Shown piece after piece: positions 44,869 to 54,348 of a stretch of 64,000 bases of DNA. This DNA is from JACPUX01 sp964517465 (GTDB lineage: Bacteria; Pseudomonadota; Gammaproteobacteria; Burkholderiales; Casimicrobiaceae), in assembly GCA_964517465.1 (NCBI GenBank), contig CAZFEK010000016.1:1-64000 (forward strand). Reading direction: 5' to 3'. The notes under the pieces were generated by a model, which searched no databases, had not been told where the DNA came from, and was given only the letters and a program-made list of their open reading frames with translations. Both the position numbers and the translations under genes were made by a program. Position 1 is the first letter of the stretch; each line of letters opens with the position of its first letter.

Positions 44869-46302
44869 TCAGCGCAGCGCCACGGTGCGCGACTTCCAGT
44901 TCGCACTCTGGCCGCGGTAGAACTCGGACAGGGCGCTGGCCTGTTGCGCTTCGCGCAGGGTGTCGAGGGTGTTGAGGCTCAGCACTTCGAAGCTTCTTTT
45001 GTAGCGTGCGCCAAGTTTCACTTCGCGGGCCGCGAGCAGATGCTCCTTGTGCTTGCCCCAGCCGGCGAATTCGACGTAGCCCAGGCCAGGATCGCGCGCC
45101 GCGGGGGGCAGCACGTCCACGGTCCAGCCGCCGGGTTTCAGGCGAAACACCCACAGCTCCCGCCAGGTGTCGAGCGGCTGCACCGCCAGCGCCAAGGCGC
45201 TGCCGCGGGCATTGGCCTCGGCCGAGGCGGGCCATACCACGCCATAGGTGCAGCGTCGCAGCAGCGGTGCCTGGCCGTCGTGCCTGGCATCGACCAGCAG
45301 CACACAGGTCTCCCCTGGCTTGCCAGGCGCTACGCGCAGCGCGAGTTTGTTGGGCGGCAGCTTGCCCACCGGATCGGCGCCCGCCTCCGCGGCCCAGCGC
45401 GAGGCGCCGACCCGCAAGGCGGCATCGCTGTAGGCGGCAAGGTCGGTTTCGGCCAGGGCATCGCGGTCGACCGCCGCCAGCGCCTCCACCGCCCGTGTGC
45501 CCGCCAACGCGACGGTTTCGGTTTTGATCTCGGGACGCCGCGCCAATTGATGCGCCAGACTTGCCCACACGCCGGCGCGGCGCAGGTTCAGGCGATGGCG
45601 CCAGAGTTCCGGGAGCTTGCGCGCTTCGACGCGATCGAGCACTTCCACCCGCCACAGATCGTGCTGCATGCGCTCCTCGGGGGTGAGCAGGGGCGAGACG
45701 CACTCGTGCCGGGTGAGCGCCAGCGCCGCCTGCGCCTTGTGCAGCGGCGTCGCCGACACCGCCAGCACGCGTCGAAAGGCTTCGCCTTCGTAGCACAGCC
45801 TGACCTGCCCTTCCAGCTCGACGCTGCGCATGGCGACGCCGTAGGCGGCGGCCACTTCGAGCTGCGCCGCCACCTGGGTGCCGTTCTTGCCGGCCGCGGC
45901 GCCGGAGCCGCGCTGGGCGAGGCGTTCGGCCATGGTACCGAGGGCCGCGAAAACTTCGCCGTCGATCGCCTCGGCGGGTGCGGCGCGCAGGTAGGCGGCG
46001 GCGTAGGCGATGCCCAGAGCCTCGCTGCCCGGTGTGTCCTTGAGAAAGCGCAGCACCGAAAGGAGTTCGGGCGCGCCATCGGCTTCCAGGGAAACCCGGC
46101 GCAAGGCGGTGGCGCGCACGTAGCCGCCGCGTTCGCGGCGATGATCCCAAACTTGCAGGTAGTCACCCTTCTCGGCGCGCACTTCCAGGCTGTCGCCGGC
46201 CCACAGCGCCACCGCCTGCGCGGCCGTTTCGCGCGGCGCGGCGCGCATTGCGGTTTGGTCCTGGGCCACGATGGCCAGCGCGGTCAAAGCGGTCAGCAGC
46301 AT
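44869..46302 (-). CDS. Hypothetical exported protein, partner of SPFH gene
   Basis: The 477-residue protein begins with a signal-like hydrophobic stretch (LLTALTALAIVA). A region resembling a bacterial SH3 fold follows (ALWAGDSLEVRAEKGDYLQVWDHRRERGGYVRATAL, ~33-70), then a large helical region and a beta-rich C-terminus. I do not recognise a catalytic motif. GGGAGG precedes the ATG. It starts 12 nt after the SPFH gene, so it is very likely co-transcribed with it. Confidence 0.75.
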   Translation of the reverse strand: MLLTALTALAIVAQDQTAMRAAPRETAAQAVALWAGDSLEVRAEKGDYLQVWDHRRERGGYVRATALRRVSLEADGAPELLSVLRFLKDTPGSEALGIAYAAAYLRAAPAEAIDGEVFAALGTMAERLAQRGSGAAAGKNGTQVAAQLEVAAAYGVAMRSVELEGQVRLCYEGEAFRRVLAVSATPLHKAQAALALTRHECVSPLLTPEERMQHDLWRVEVLDRVEARKLPELWRHRLNLRRAGVWASLAHQLARRPEIKTETVALAGTRAVEALAAVDRDALAETDLAAYSDAALRVGASRWAAEAGADPVGKLPPNKLALRVAPGKPGETCVLLVDARHDGQAPLLRRCTYGVVWPASAEANARGSALALAVQPLDTWRELWVFRLKPGGWTVDVLPPAARDPGLGYVEFAGWGKHKEHLLAAREVKLGARYKRSFEVLSLNTLDTLREAQQASALSEFYRGQSANWKSRTVALR

Positions 46303-46314
46303 GATCGCCTCCCT

Positions 46315-47553
46315 CTACTTGCCGGCCTTGATCTGGCCGATGAGATTGCTGCCGATAAAGCTGCCGTCGGTAGGTGCGGGCGCGATGATCACGGAGATTT
46401 TGTCCGAGAGCTTGTCGGCCAGGCTCTTTTGAATGAGCAGCGGGTTCTTGCTGATCACCTCGCCATCGCGCGCCAGTTGTTCGCTGGCGATCTGCCCCAG
46501 TCGCTCCTGCCGGTAGGCCTCGGCATCGGCCAGTTTGCGGCGCGATTCGGCTTCGCCGGTCGCTTCGATTTGCCGCGCCTGGGCGGTGGCTTCGGCGTTT
46601 TTCACCCGGGTGATCTTTTCGGCTTCGGCTTCGAGCTGGCGCTGCTCGATCTGCTTTTGCTTGAAGGGCAGCACGTGTTTCATGGCCTCGGCCTGGGCCT
46701 GCGCGGCGATGACTTGTTCCACGGCGGACGCTTCGGCGCGCTTCTCGCGACGCACTTTTTCGGCCATGGCTTCGAGTTCGGTCTGCTTGACCTGTTTGTC
46801 CTTGAGCTCCAGGGTGTAGCGCATTTTTTCCGAGGCGAGTTCCTCGGCGAGCAGTTGCTCCATGCCGGCCTTGTAGTCGGGCGGCAAGTCGATCTTGCCG
46901 ATCAGCACGTCGATGAGCTTGATGCCGTCCGGCGCGAAACGGGCACGCAGTTCATCCTCGATGCCTTTGCGCAAGACCTCGCGCTTGCTGGAGTAGATTT
47001 CCCGCACCGTGTGCTGGGCCAGGGTTTTGTAGAGCACACCGCGCACCGCCGGAGCGATGAGTTCGGCATCGAGATCCTGCGGCAGACTTTGCGCGATGTG
47101 CAAAAGCTGCGCGCGGTCCAGGGCATAACGCACCGCCACTTCCAGGCCGATGGACAAGCCCTCCACGGTTTGAAAAGGTGCGCCCCCTTGTGCGCTTTCG
47201 CTCTCTTCGGCGCGGAAGATGCGCTCCCGCAGCGACAGGCGCCTGAGGTCGTGGATGCCAGGCAGATGCCAGTGCGTGCCTTCGTGCAGTTCCTCGATGC
47301 GGCCGGTCCAGCGGTTGACTCTGAGACCCACCTCGCCCCTTTCGATGGCGGCGATGGGCGGGTGCTGGTAAACGTAGTAGGCCCCGGCACCAAAGAGCCC
47401 CAGCACCAGCGCACCGCCCACCCAGGCCCGCGGAATGTCCGGCCAACGCGCCATGGGGGTGAGGGCAGCGGTTTCGGGGTCGCCGGCGGCGCCGGGCTGG
47501 CGATGCAGGCAAAAGCGGAGTTTGGCGACGAGTGACTTCAGTCTGGCGTTCAT
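46315..47553 (-). CDS. SPFH/Band 7 (prohibitin-like) membrane protein
   Basis: The 412-residue protein has one N-terminal transmembrane helix (AWVGGALVLGLFGAGAYYVY, ~43-62). A prohibitin/Band 7 domain follows (~65-240; VREIYSSKREVLRKGIEDELR), then a long Ala/Glu/Gln-rich coiled coil (~245-365) ending near IIAPAPTDGSFIG. SPFH proteins oligomerise into rings in membrane microdomains and regulate proteases such as FtsH. The partner gene follows after 12 nt. It is divergent from a two-component pair, which might control it. Confidence 0.9.
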   Translation of the reverse strand: MNARLKSLVAKLRFCLHRQPGAAGDPETAALTPMARWPDIPRAWVGGALVLGLFGAGAYYVYQHPPIAAIERGEVGLRVNRWTGRIEELHEGTHWHLPGIHDLRRLSLRERIFRAEESESAQGGAPFQTVEGLSIGLEVAVRYALDRAQLLHIAQSLPQDLDAELIAPAVRGVLYKTLAQHTVREIYSSKREVLRKGIEDELRARFAPDGIKLIDVLIGKIDLPPDYKAGMEQLLAEELASEKMRYTLELKDKQVKQTELEAMAEKVRREKRAEASAVEQVIAAQAQAEAMKHVLPFKQKQIEQRQLEAEAEKITRVKNAEATAQARQIEATGEAESRRKLADAEAYRQERLGQIASEQLARDGEVISKNPLLIQKSLADKLSDKISVIIAPAPTDGSFIGSNLIGQIKAGK

Positions 47554-47779
47554 GTTGCGTACCTTCCCTGGCGCAGTGCGCTACCCCGGCGGCGCTTCCG
47601 GCGGCGGGGGCAGCGCATGGTCGCCGGCCGGTGTAAGCATCCTCCCGCCAAACCCGCGGAAGCTGCCATGCCGTCGCGGGGTGACTTTGTTCGTGCTTCG
47701 CGTAGCCGATCTCCGTGCCGTGAAGAAACCTTCACGCCGCGCTGCTGCGCCTGCGCGCGAAAACGGCGATACTTCGCCC

Positions 47780-48478
47780 ATGAACAAAGTGGCCATCATC
47801 GAAGACGACCTGCCCACCAGCAATCAGTTGCGGGGCTGGATTCTCGCCGCCAAGCCCGGTATCGCGGTGGAGCAGTTCTTCACCCGCGATGAAGCCGAGG
47901 CAGCGGTCACCCGTGAGGACTACGACGCCGTGGTGCTCGACATCGAACTCGGGCGCGAGCGCCACGCCGGGGTGGCGATCATCAACGCCATCAACAAAAC
48001 CGGCCGCGGCACACCGGTGCTGGTGGTCTCGGCCATGCCGGCAGCGATTTACCGCAGCATCATGAAAGCGCTGGACGCCTGGGATTATTTGCAGAAGACG
48101 AGCTTCGAGGAAGCGGACTTCATCGACACCTTTCTGGAAATCCTGCGTGCCTCGAAAGCGCGCCGCAAAACCGCAGGCCCCGCCGACAGCGGCGCCGAAT
48201 TGAGTCTCGACCCCTTGCGCCAGGCGGCGCCGATGTGGCGCGGGCAGAAAGTGAATCTGCCCCTCACCGCGCAGCGCATCCTCGCCACCCTCTATGCCCG
48301 GCGCGGCGAGGTGGTGTCTTACGAAGAGCTTTTCCGTGTGGTCAAGAGCGGCCGTAATCGGGACAACATCAGGAAACACATCAGCACCATTCGCGAAGCT
48401 TTTCGCGAACTCGACGAGAACTTCGAGGGCATCGAGAACATTCCCATGCGCGGCTTTCGCTGGGCGGAGAAAGCGTGA
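47780..48478 (+). CDS. Winged-helix response regulator
   Basis: The 232-residue protein has an atypical receiver (IIEDDLPTSNQL; phospho-acceptor in VLDIELG; no canonical KP but LQKTSF). A C-terminal OmpR/PhoB-type winged helix follows (~145-230; LTAQRILATLYARRGEVVSYEELF; IRKHISTIREAFRE). It is likely a transcription regulator. No strong ribosome site precedes the ATG at 47780, and a GTG further upstream is possible. The histidine kinase gene follows after ~240 nt containing a REP element. It is divergent from the SPFH operon. Confidence 0.88.
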   Translation: MNKVAIIEDDLPTSNQLRGWILAAKPGIAVEQFFTRDEAEAAVTREDYDAVVLDIELGRERHAGVAIINAINKTGRGTPVLVVSAMPAAIYRSIMKALDAWDYLQKTSFEEADFIDTFLEILRASKARRKTAGPADSGAELSLDPLRQAAPMWRGQKVNLPLTAQRILATLYARRGEVVSYEELFRVVKSGRNRDNIRKHISTIREAFRELDENFEGIENIPMRGFRWAEKA

Positions 48479-48615
48479 GCGATCCCACCTGGTCGCCGGC
48501 CCTGGCGGAAAGCACCACGCCGCCCGGCGGAAAGCCCGCCAGTGGTAGACCCGCCCCGGCCCGGGCCCAAGCGGGTTGGCCCGCGAGTGCAGCGCTGACG
48601 GGGGCGCCAAACCCC

Positions 48616-48639
48616 TTCGCGGCCAAGGCCGCTCCTGCC
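48616..48639. repeat. REP-like palindrome
   Basis: TTCGCGGCCAAGGCCGCTCC and following bases match one word of the REP-like family seen at 20.85 and 43.9-44.8 kb. It lies between the response regulator and its kinase. Confidence 0.65.
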
Positions 48640-48719
48640 CTGCATCGCCATCGCTGCCGCGGAATTTCGATTTGGGCACCATCGCGCCGCGGCCCCAGGG
48701 GCGAGGGGAAGACCTGACG

Positions 48720-50777
48720 ATGACCCGGGTCCTCGACTGGCTCGCCTCCTTCCGCCTGCGGCTGCTCTTTCGCGCTTCGTTCCTGCTCCTGGGACTGGCG
48801 GTGCTGGCGCTGGCCGTCACCGTGTTGCAGGAAGAAAAGCAGCGCAGCGCCGACCAGTATCAGGAGCGGCTCGCCAAGACGCGGGCGCAAATCGTCGCGC
48901 AATTGCGTCACCCCGCGGGACAACTGGCGCTGCTCAATCCGCGCAGCCGGCCGGCGGTGACGCCGCTCTCGCCGGTAGTGCTGCCCTACTCGGCGATCGA
49001 CTTCGACGATCAGACCAAGGTGCGCAACGCCGTGGAAATGGCCGGGTGCCTGGTGCGCTATCCCAATGAGGGCAGCGTCTGTGTGGCCATCGGCAACAAC
49101 CCCTGGGCCGGCGGCTTCATCTACGCCGCGGGCACCTTCGCCAGCACCGAGCTGGTTGCGCATCGCATCGGCGAGGTGTTTCTCGATGGCGCGCATCGGC
49201 TGCGTGCGACCGTGGAACTGCGCGGCCGGCAATATCGCTGGCTCGCCCCTTTCGAAACCCTGCCCGCCGCCGCCTCGCGCGCCGAAGGCCAGCGCGGGCG
49301 CTTCACGGCGTATGTGGAACGCGAAGAGCGCGATTACACCGGGGCCCGTCCAGTGAAGGACTTTCGTGGCTGGGTGTGGCAGGAGGGCAAGTGTCTCGAA
49401 GCGGCCGCAAAAGAAGGCGACGATTGTCTCAAGCGCTCCTTCTTCTCGCTGCGGCTACCCGTGGAAGTGCTGCGCGATGCGCTTTTCCAGCCCGACAAGC
49501 CGGTGTGGCCGCCGCCCGATCTGGCGGATATCGCGGTGCGCGTCGAAGTGCTGGCGCCCGAAGACGAAGCGCCGCTCTTCGACAGCAACGCCGAGGGTGC
49601 GGTGCCGCCCTTCGCGCTGAAGGATCTCGCCGGCCTCTTGCTGCCCGGAGAAACGCTGGTGCTGGCGCGGCGCGTCGCGGGCCAAGATCAGGAGATCGCG
49701 CGCCTCACCGGCAGGCTCGATGAAACCGAACCCGCCTCACCCTTGCTGACGCGGCTCATACGTCAGTTGCCCATCGAGCAGGTAACCGCCCCGGTCAGCT
49801 TGCGCGATGAAATCGGCACGCCCCTGGGCCGCTATCGCCTGGAACTCCAAGGCGACGCGCGCAGCGTCAACCGCGCCCTCGCGGTGGTGGCCACGCGCCT
49901 CGCCTGGTTCGTGGGGGCGACGCTGCTCGCGCTCCTGGTGGCCTGGGCGGTAATGGAGCTCGGGATCATGCATCGCATCGGCCGGCTCACCCGGCGCTCG
50001 CAGGCGCTCTCGGGCACGGTGAAGCGCACCGAGGGCCTGGAGCGCTTCGATCTGTCGGACCTCAAGGGGCGCGATGAACTGGGCATCCTCGCCACCTGCC
50101 TCAACGACCTCCTGCGCCGTGTGAAAGAAGATGCCGAGCGCGAGCGCCTGCGCGCCGAGCAGGAAAAAGACCAATGGCACGCCGTGGGGCATGAAATCAT
50201 GTCACCGCTGCAATCGCTCTTGGCCCTGCACGCAGCGCCCGAAGACCCGAGCCAACGCTACTTGAAGCGCATGCAGCAGGCGGTCCGCACGCTCTACGGC
50301 AGCGCTTCGGTGAGTGAAGCCTTCCAGGCCTCACGCCTGGAACTCGACACCCTGGATCTGGCGGCTTTCATGAAGCACATCGCCGCCAATGCCGGCATCG
50401 AGAACCTGCGCTGCGATGTCCCCGACACCGAAGTGAAAGTGCGCGCCGACGAATACCACCTCGAAGACGTTTTCGCCCACATCCTGCGCAACGCCGAACG
50501 CTACCGCGAGCCCGGCAGCGTGATCACCATGCACCTGGAAACCACCGACACGCAAGCGCAAATCGTCATCCACAACCGTGGCCCGCAAATCCCCGAAGAG
50601 CTGCTGCCGCGCATTTTCGAATACGGCGTGTCCGACCCCAGCGACAGCGGCGACCACGGCAACCGCGGGCAGGGACTCTTCGTCGCCAAGACCTATTTGG
50701 CGAAGATGGGCGGAAGCATCGCGGCGCGTAATGAAGGCGATGGGGTGAGTTTTTGGGTGGGATTGGGGCGGGAGTGA
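48720..50777 (+). CDS. Membrane sensor histidine kinase
   Basis: The 685-residue protein has a first transmembrane helix (~20-38), a large periplasmic sensor region (~40-385) of unknown fold, and a second helix (WFVGATLLALLVAWAVMEL). HAMP, HisKA with the acceptor His in VGHEIMSPLQSL, and HATPase_c (HILRNAERYREPGS; GNRGQGLFVAK) follow. GAGGGG precedes the ATG at 48720. It is the presumed partner of the regulator upstream. The periplasmic region contains several cysteines (GCLVRY, SVCVAIG, GKCLEA, DDCLKRS) that may form disulfides. Confidence 0.88.
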   Translation: MTRVLDWLASFRLRLLFRASFLLLGLAVLALAVTVLQEEKQRSADQYQERLAKTRAQIVAQLRHPAGQLALLNPRSRPAVTPLSPVVLPYSAIDFDDQTKVRNAVEMAGCLVRYPNEGSVCVAIGNNPWAGGFIYAAGTFASTELVAHRIGEVFLDGAHRLRATVELRGRQYRWLAPFETLPAAASRAEGQRGRFTAYVEREERDYTGARPVKDFRGWVWQEGKCLEAAAKEGDDCLKRSFFSLRLPVEVLRDALFQPDKPVWPPPDLADIAVRVEVLAPEDEAPLFDSNAEGAVPPFALKDLAGLLLPGETLVLARRVAGQDQEIARLTGRLDETEPASPLLTRLIRQLPIEQVTAPVSLRDEIGTPLGRYRLELQGDARSVNRALAVVATRLAWFVGATLLALLVAWAVMELGIMHRIGRLTRRSQALSGTVKRTEGLERFDLSDLKGRDELGILATCLNDLLRRVKEDAERERLRAEQEKDQWHAVGHEIMSPLQSLLALHAAPEDPSQRYLKRMQQAVRTLYGSASVSEAFQASRLELDTLDLAAFMKHIAANAGIENLRCDVPDTEVKVRADEYHLEDVFAHILRNAERYREPGSVITMHLETTDTQAQIVIHNRGPQIPEELLPRIFEYGVSDPSDSGDHGNRGQGLFVAKTYLAKMGGSIAARNEGDGVSFWVGLGRE

Positions 50778-51202
50778 GTTCATTCGAGGAAGGCAAGCGC
50801 CTTTTCCCCTCGATTCCCCCGCCTCGACGAAACGGTGTTCTCGCGAGCGCAGCCAGAGAACTCTCCTCCACCGCGACAGCTGCCTCTTCAACGAGAGAGC
50901 GCCCTCCCCCTCGATGGGAGCTGGGTTGGAGGCGAAAAGAACACGCCGACGCACGACGCCAACGGCGGCTTGACGCGCTCGCCTTTCACGCCGCTGGCAT
51001 GCGGTGCGAGATCAGCCCGGTCGTTGCGGTGCAGCTTGAGCGGCAATGGCGAATCAGGCATCATTCCCAAGAACGTTCAGCCGTCTGGCGCTGGAGCCGG
51101 TGCTCGCGGCGCGGACCCCTAAGCGCATGCAGTTGTGTCAGAAGCCGCGGGACGAGATTCCTGGTCCCGCCGGCTACCTGCTAGGGAAAACTGGAGGCGA
51201 TC
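50778..51202. other. Intergenic region without recognised gene
   Basis: This is about 425 nt between the sensor kinase and the RDD gene. Short open frames exist but have no ribosome sites or recognisable sequence. No terminator with a T-tract follows the kinase. Confidence 0.5.
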
Positions 51203-52285
51203 GTGCTAGAGCCCCCCACTTCTGTGGTCCATACGCAAGTTCGTTATGCCGGATTTTTGCCGCGGCTCGGCGCTTTCGCAATAGATTGCATGGCTCTGTC
51301 GCCAGCGCTTCTGTTCGCATTGTGGGGGCTCGCCCAGTCTCACCGAGCGGCAATTCTTTCGATCCTGGTCCTTCCTTTTGCGTTTGCTGCGTACCACATC
51401 TATTGCGTCGGTCGCTGGGGTCGAACGCCCGGCAAGGCGCTATTGGCCCTGCGTATTCGACGCGAGGATGGCAAGCCCGTCGACTATCGAGTGGCGCTGC
51501 GGCGCTGTTTCGTTGCCTTGGGGTACGTAATCGCTCTGACTGCGCTGTGGCTGTCGACTTTGTGGTCTTTTTCCTGGCTGGAATACGATCGGCTCGGTGG
51601 CGAAGGAAAAGCGCAATTGATCAACTGGCACACCCCCGCGCTGGCCTCGATCGTGGACGGGCTGATGCTGCTCTGGGTTGGCTGGTGTGCGATCTGCATT
51701 ATTCGTCACCCGGCTTGCCGGGCACCGCACGACCTCCTCGCCGGAACCGTGGTGACCTTTGACCCGCCGGCCCCGCGACCGCTTCCGGTCACGATCCCGG
51801 ATGGTCGTCCGCAGGTGAAGGATGCGCCGAGCACGTCACCGCCCGCGGCCCCAACCGCGTTGGCCACGCCTGCCGATCCGACGCCGTCTTCCGGCCAGCA
51901 AGCGGCCCAACGGTCGTACGCGTTCTTACTGCGCTGCCGGGCTTGCGGAGGAAGAGCGAAGGCGTTCGACATGAAGTGTCCCCACTGCGGGGAGCTACTC
52001 GTCGAAGTGCCTGAGAAGAAAACTCCGGGCGCGTCAGCGCTGAATTGGGGGTTCAAGAGCCTTCTCCTCTTCGTGAGTCTGGGGATGTTGGCTATTGGCT
52101 TTGTCATGGCCGATAACCTAAAAGGTGGAGGAGATTTTTGGGCAGTGGCTTGCTGGGGTGCGCTTGTGCTGGCCCTGTTTGGCTATGTCAAATTGCATGC
52201 TGGTTGGATGGTTCTGATTTGCCTTTTTTCGGTGGCCGTCGGATTCAGCAGTTGCGCAGCAAATTTCCGGTGGATGGGCGGCTGA
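51203..52285 (+). CDS. RDD family membrane protein with zinc-ribbon
   Basis: The 360-residue protein has an N-terminal RDD domain (~14-180) with the typical FLPRLGAFAIDCMAL start and GRTPGKALLALRI segment, and four or so transmembrane helices. A Pro/Ala-rich linker (~185-240) is followed by a zinc-ribbon with two CxxC pairs (CRACGG and CPHCGE, ~248-270) and two or three further helices. RDD proteins are thought to act in transport or as membrane partners. The GTG start at 51203 follows GGAGG, 5 nt upstream. It stands alone, in slightly lower-GC sequence than its neighbours. Confidence 0.85.
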   Translation: MLEPPTSVVHTQVRYAGFLPRLGAFAIDCMALSPALLFALWGLAQSHRAAILSILVLPFAFAAYHIYCVGRWGRTPGKALLALRIRREDGKPVDYRVALRRCFVALGYVIALTALWLSTLWSFSWLEYDRLGGEGKAQLINWHTPALASIVDGLMLLWVGWCAICIIRHPACRAPHDLLAGTVVTFDPPAPRPLPVTIPDGRPQVKDAPSTSPPAAPTALATPADPTPSSGQQAAQRSYAFLLRCRACGGRAKAFDMKCPHCGELLVEVPEKKTPGASALNWGFKSLLLFVSLGMLAIGFVMADNLKGGGDFWAVACWGALVLALFGYVKLHAGWMVLICLFSVAVGFSSCAANFRWMGG

Positions 52286-52345
52286 CGAATGCGTCGACGC
52301 ACCGCTATGGCGCAGTAGGATGGCAGCCCACCACGGGCTAGGGGG

Positions 52346-53128
52346 CTAGGAAAAAGGTTCAACCCTCACGGTCCCGCCCCAAAGTCGCGAGATCAGCGGC
52401 GTCGCAGACTCGGGCGAGGCGCTGGAAAGAAAACGATCGGCGCCCCCCGGCGAACGCAGTGGCGGGCGACTTGCGGCATCGATGCGTCGCGCCAACTCTC
52501 GTGCCACGGCAGGGGCGGGATCGAAGACCTGCACTTCAGGCCCCGCCATGGTCTCGATGAGCGGCCGCAAGAAACTATAGTGGGTGCAACCCAGCACCAC
52601 GCTATCCGCCCCGCGCGCCAGCGCCGGCCGCAAGAACCCGGCAACCAGATTTCGCGTCGCCTCGTTTTGCAGTTCGGCGCGCTCCACACATTCGACCAAT
52701 CCGGAGCAGGCGATGAGTTCGATTTGCCGGCCGGCCCCATGCGCCTCGACCAAACGCGCCACGCTGCCGCTGGCCACCGTCTGGCGCGTCGCCATCACCG
52801 CAATGCGGCCGCTTTTTGTTGCTTGCGCTGCGGGTTTGATCGCAGGCTCCATCGCCACCACCGGCACCGGACACCAAACCCTGAGCTGTTGCACCGCCAC
52901 CACCGTCGCCGTATTGCAAGCGATGACGATGGCTTGCGCGCCCTGCGTCAGCAAAAAGCGCGTGATGTGCTCAGCACGCTGCTGTATGAAATCGCCCTCG
53001 CGCTCGCCATATGGCGCATGGGCTGAATCGGCAACATAGATGAGGTCGGCCCCGGGCAGCGTCTCGCGCAGAGCGCGCAAAACGGCAAGTCCGCCGACCC
53101 CGGAATCGAAAACGCCGATGGGGCCGCG
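52346..53128 (-). CDS. murI: Glutamate racemase
   Basis: The 260-residue enzyme makes D-glutamate for peptidoglycan in the cytoplasm. The catalytic pair is present: Cys in ACNTAT and Cys in LGCTHY, plus FDSGVGG at the N-terminus and the PYG loop (APYGER). The GTG at 53128 is chosen because GGAGAG lies 7 nt upstream and the protein then begins, as usual, just before GPIGVFDSGVGG. A longer GTG start at 53188 would contain the TATAAT promoter element within its coding sequence. Confidence 0.95.
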   Translation of the reverse strand, partial: RGPIGVFDSGVGGLAVLRALRETLPGADLIYVADSAHAPYGEREGDFIQQRAEHITRFLLTQGAQAIVIACNTATVVAVQQLRVWCPVPVVAMEPAIKPAAQATKSGRIAVMATRQTVASGSVARLVEAHGAGRQIELIACSGLVECVERAELQNEATRNLVAGFLRPALARGADSVVLGCTHYSFLRPLIETMAGPEVQVFDPAPAVARELARRIDAASRPPLRSPGGADRFLSSASPESATPLISRLWGGTVRVEPFS

Positions 53129-53171
53129 CACCTTGATGCTCTCCGATGGCAAGGGTGAGGACACGGCGGGG

Positions 53172-53200
53172 ATTATACAAATGTGCACCTGCCCCAGTCA
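53172..53200 (-). promoter_or_regulatory. Candidate promoter of murI
   Basis: A perfect TATAAT (53177-53172, minus strand) lies 43 nt upstream of the preferred murI start. It has a weak TGACTG at 53200-53195, 17 nt further upstream. Its position argues against translation starting at 53188. Confidence 0.5.
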
Positions 53201-53398
53201 CCAGAGCCTTGGCGCGCCGCTCTTCTGTAAGGAAGAGACCCTGCCGCCGACGTATTGTCCCCTGCGAGTCTGACCCGAGAAACACCCCTTGGCCTCTTCT
53301 AGCGATTGAAGATCTCTTGCGCGGCAGCACCTTCTTCTTGCATCGAAATCGATCGCGCCGGAGAGAACACCGACGCAAGCGGCTCTGCCGCATAGCAA

Positions 53399-53704
53399 TC
53401 AGGCGCTAAAGAAATACAAATACCCGGCGCTACCGGCGAACCAAGCGACAAACAACAAGGCGCGCAGTTGACGGCGCAAGGGATGGAGTCTCAGTAGCCA
53501 CGCGACACCGACGAGTCCGGCGCCAAGCAGCATTAGACCGGCAACGATGGCGCTCATGCCTTCATAGTGCCCAATACCCCCCCGGCTCCCAAGCGAGATA
53601 CTGCGGCTCACAAGGGCAAGAAGACCGAGCGTGAAGCAATAGCCGGTCCAACCCAGGGCGAAGATCCACTCCAGCGGCGTTAGGCGGTTACCGTCGAATC
53701 GCAT
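53399..53704 (-). CDS. Small integral membrane protein
   Basis: The 101-residue protein has three predicted helices: IFALGWTGYCFTLGLLALV, SAIVAGLMLLGAGLVGVAWLL, and ALLFVAWFAGSAGYLYFF. A short cytoplasmic or periplasmic loop separates the first two. No family is recognised and no good ribosome site precedes the ATG. It lies between ogt and murI on the same strand. The ~270 nt between it and murI hold nothing else recognisable. Confidence 0.6.
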   Translation of the reverse strand: MRFDGNRLTPLEWIFALGWTGYCFTLGLLALVSRSISLGSRGGIGHYEGMSAIVAGLMLLGAGLVGVAWLLRLHPLRRQLRALLFVAWFAGSAGYLYFFSA

Positions 53705-53746
53705 GTGCGTTCAAGAAACACTCGGGAAAGAATGGCGCAGGGCGCA

Positions 53747-54337
53747 TCATGTTCGGTAGCTGGGTCGCGGGCAAGGCAAAGTCGAAACCGGAAACGAGGA
53801 GAACAGATCATCTCCGCAGCGCTGGCCTGCGACTCGCTTTCCCGAGGTCGCGCCGCATTCGCCCCGCTCGAATCGCAACAGAGCCGCCTTGCGCGCGAGG
53901 CCGCCATCATACCCCGTCAAGGCCCCGTCGCTTGCCACTAGGCGATGACAAGGAATGATGATGGAGAGCGGATTGCTCCCCGTCGCCGCACCCACGGCGC
54001 GGCTGGCTTTGGGCCGACCCAAGGCGCGGGCGACTTCACCATAAGTCTGCGTTTGACCAAAAGGCACCCGTGCGATTTCTCGCCATACCGCTTGCTGAAA
54101 CGGTGTGCCGATCGGTGCCAAGGGCAAGTCGAAACCCTGCCGGGTGCCGGCGAACCACTCCTCGAGTTGGCTCGCGGCGGCCCTGAGCAAGCCGTCCTGC
54201 GGCGATTCGCGCCAATCCTCGCAGCGCTTTGGAAAATGGCGCTGGTCGAGAAACCACGCCCCGATGAGGGCGCCCTCCCTGGCGGCGAGTAGCAGGGTTC
54301 CCAAAGGGCCGGTGCTGTGGCAGCAGATCGTGGGCAT
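53747..54337 (-). CDS. ogt: Methylated-DNA--protein-cysteine methyltransferase
   Basis: The 196-residue suicide enzyme transfers alkyl groups from O6-alkylguanine to its own Cys. The acceptor motif IIIPCHRLV and the preceding FQQAVWREIARVPFGQTQTYGEVA helix-turn-helix are intact. The C-terminal ~37 residues after FERGECG are longer than in typical Ogt and not conserved. GGAG precedes the ATG at 54337. It follows the Ada-AlkA fusion after 11 nt, so the two alkylation-repair activities are one operon. Confidence 0.94.
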   Translation of the reverse strand: MPTICCHSTGPLGTLLLAAREGALIGAWFLDQRHFPKRCEDWRESPQDGLLRAAASQLEEWFAGTRQGFDLPLAPIGTPFQQAVWREIARVPFGQTQTYGEVARALGRPKASRAVGAATGSNPLSIIIPCHRLVASDGALTGYDGGLARKAALLRFERGECGATSGKRVAGQRCGDDLFSSFPVSTLPCPRPSYRT

Positions 54338-54348
54338 GGCTGTCTCCT

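Noticed and set aside
44761..47535. 924-codon open frame antisense to the SPFH operon
   Set aside because: Antisense shadow; it spans two well-supported minus-strand genes and a REP element.
53129..53188. Extended murI N-terminus from GTG 53188
   Set aside because: The extension contains the TATAAT element, is not part of the family, and the GTG at 53128 has a proper ribosome site.
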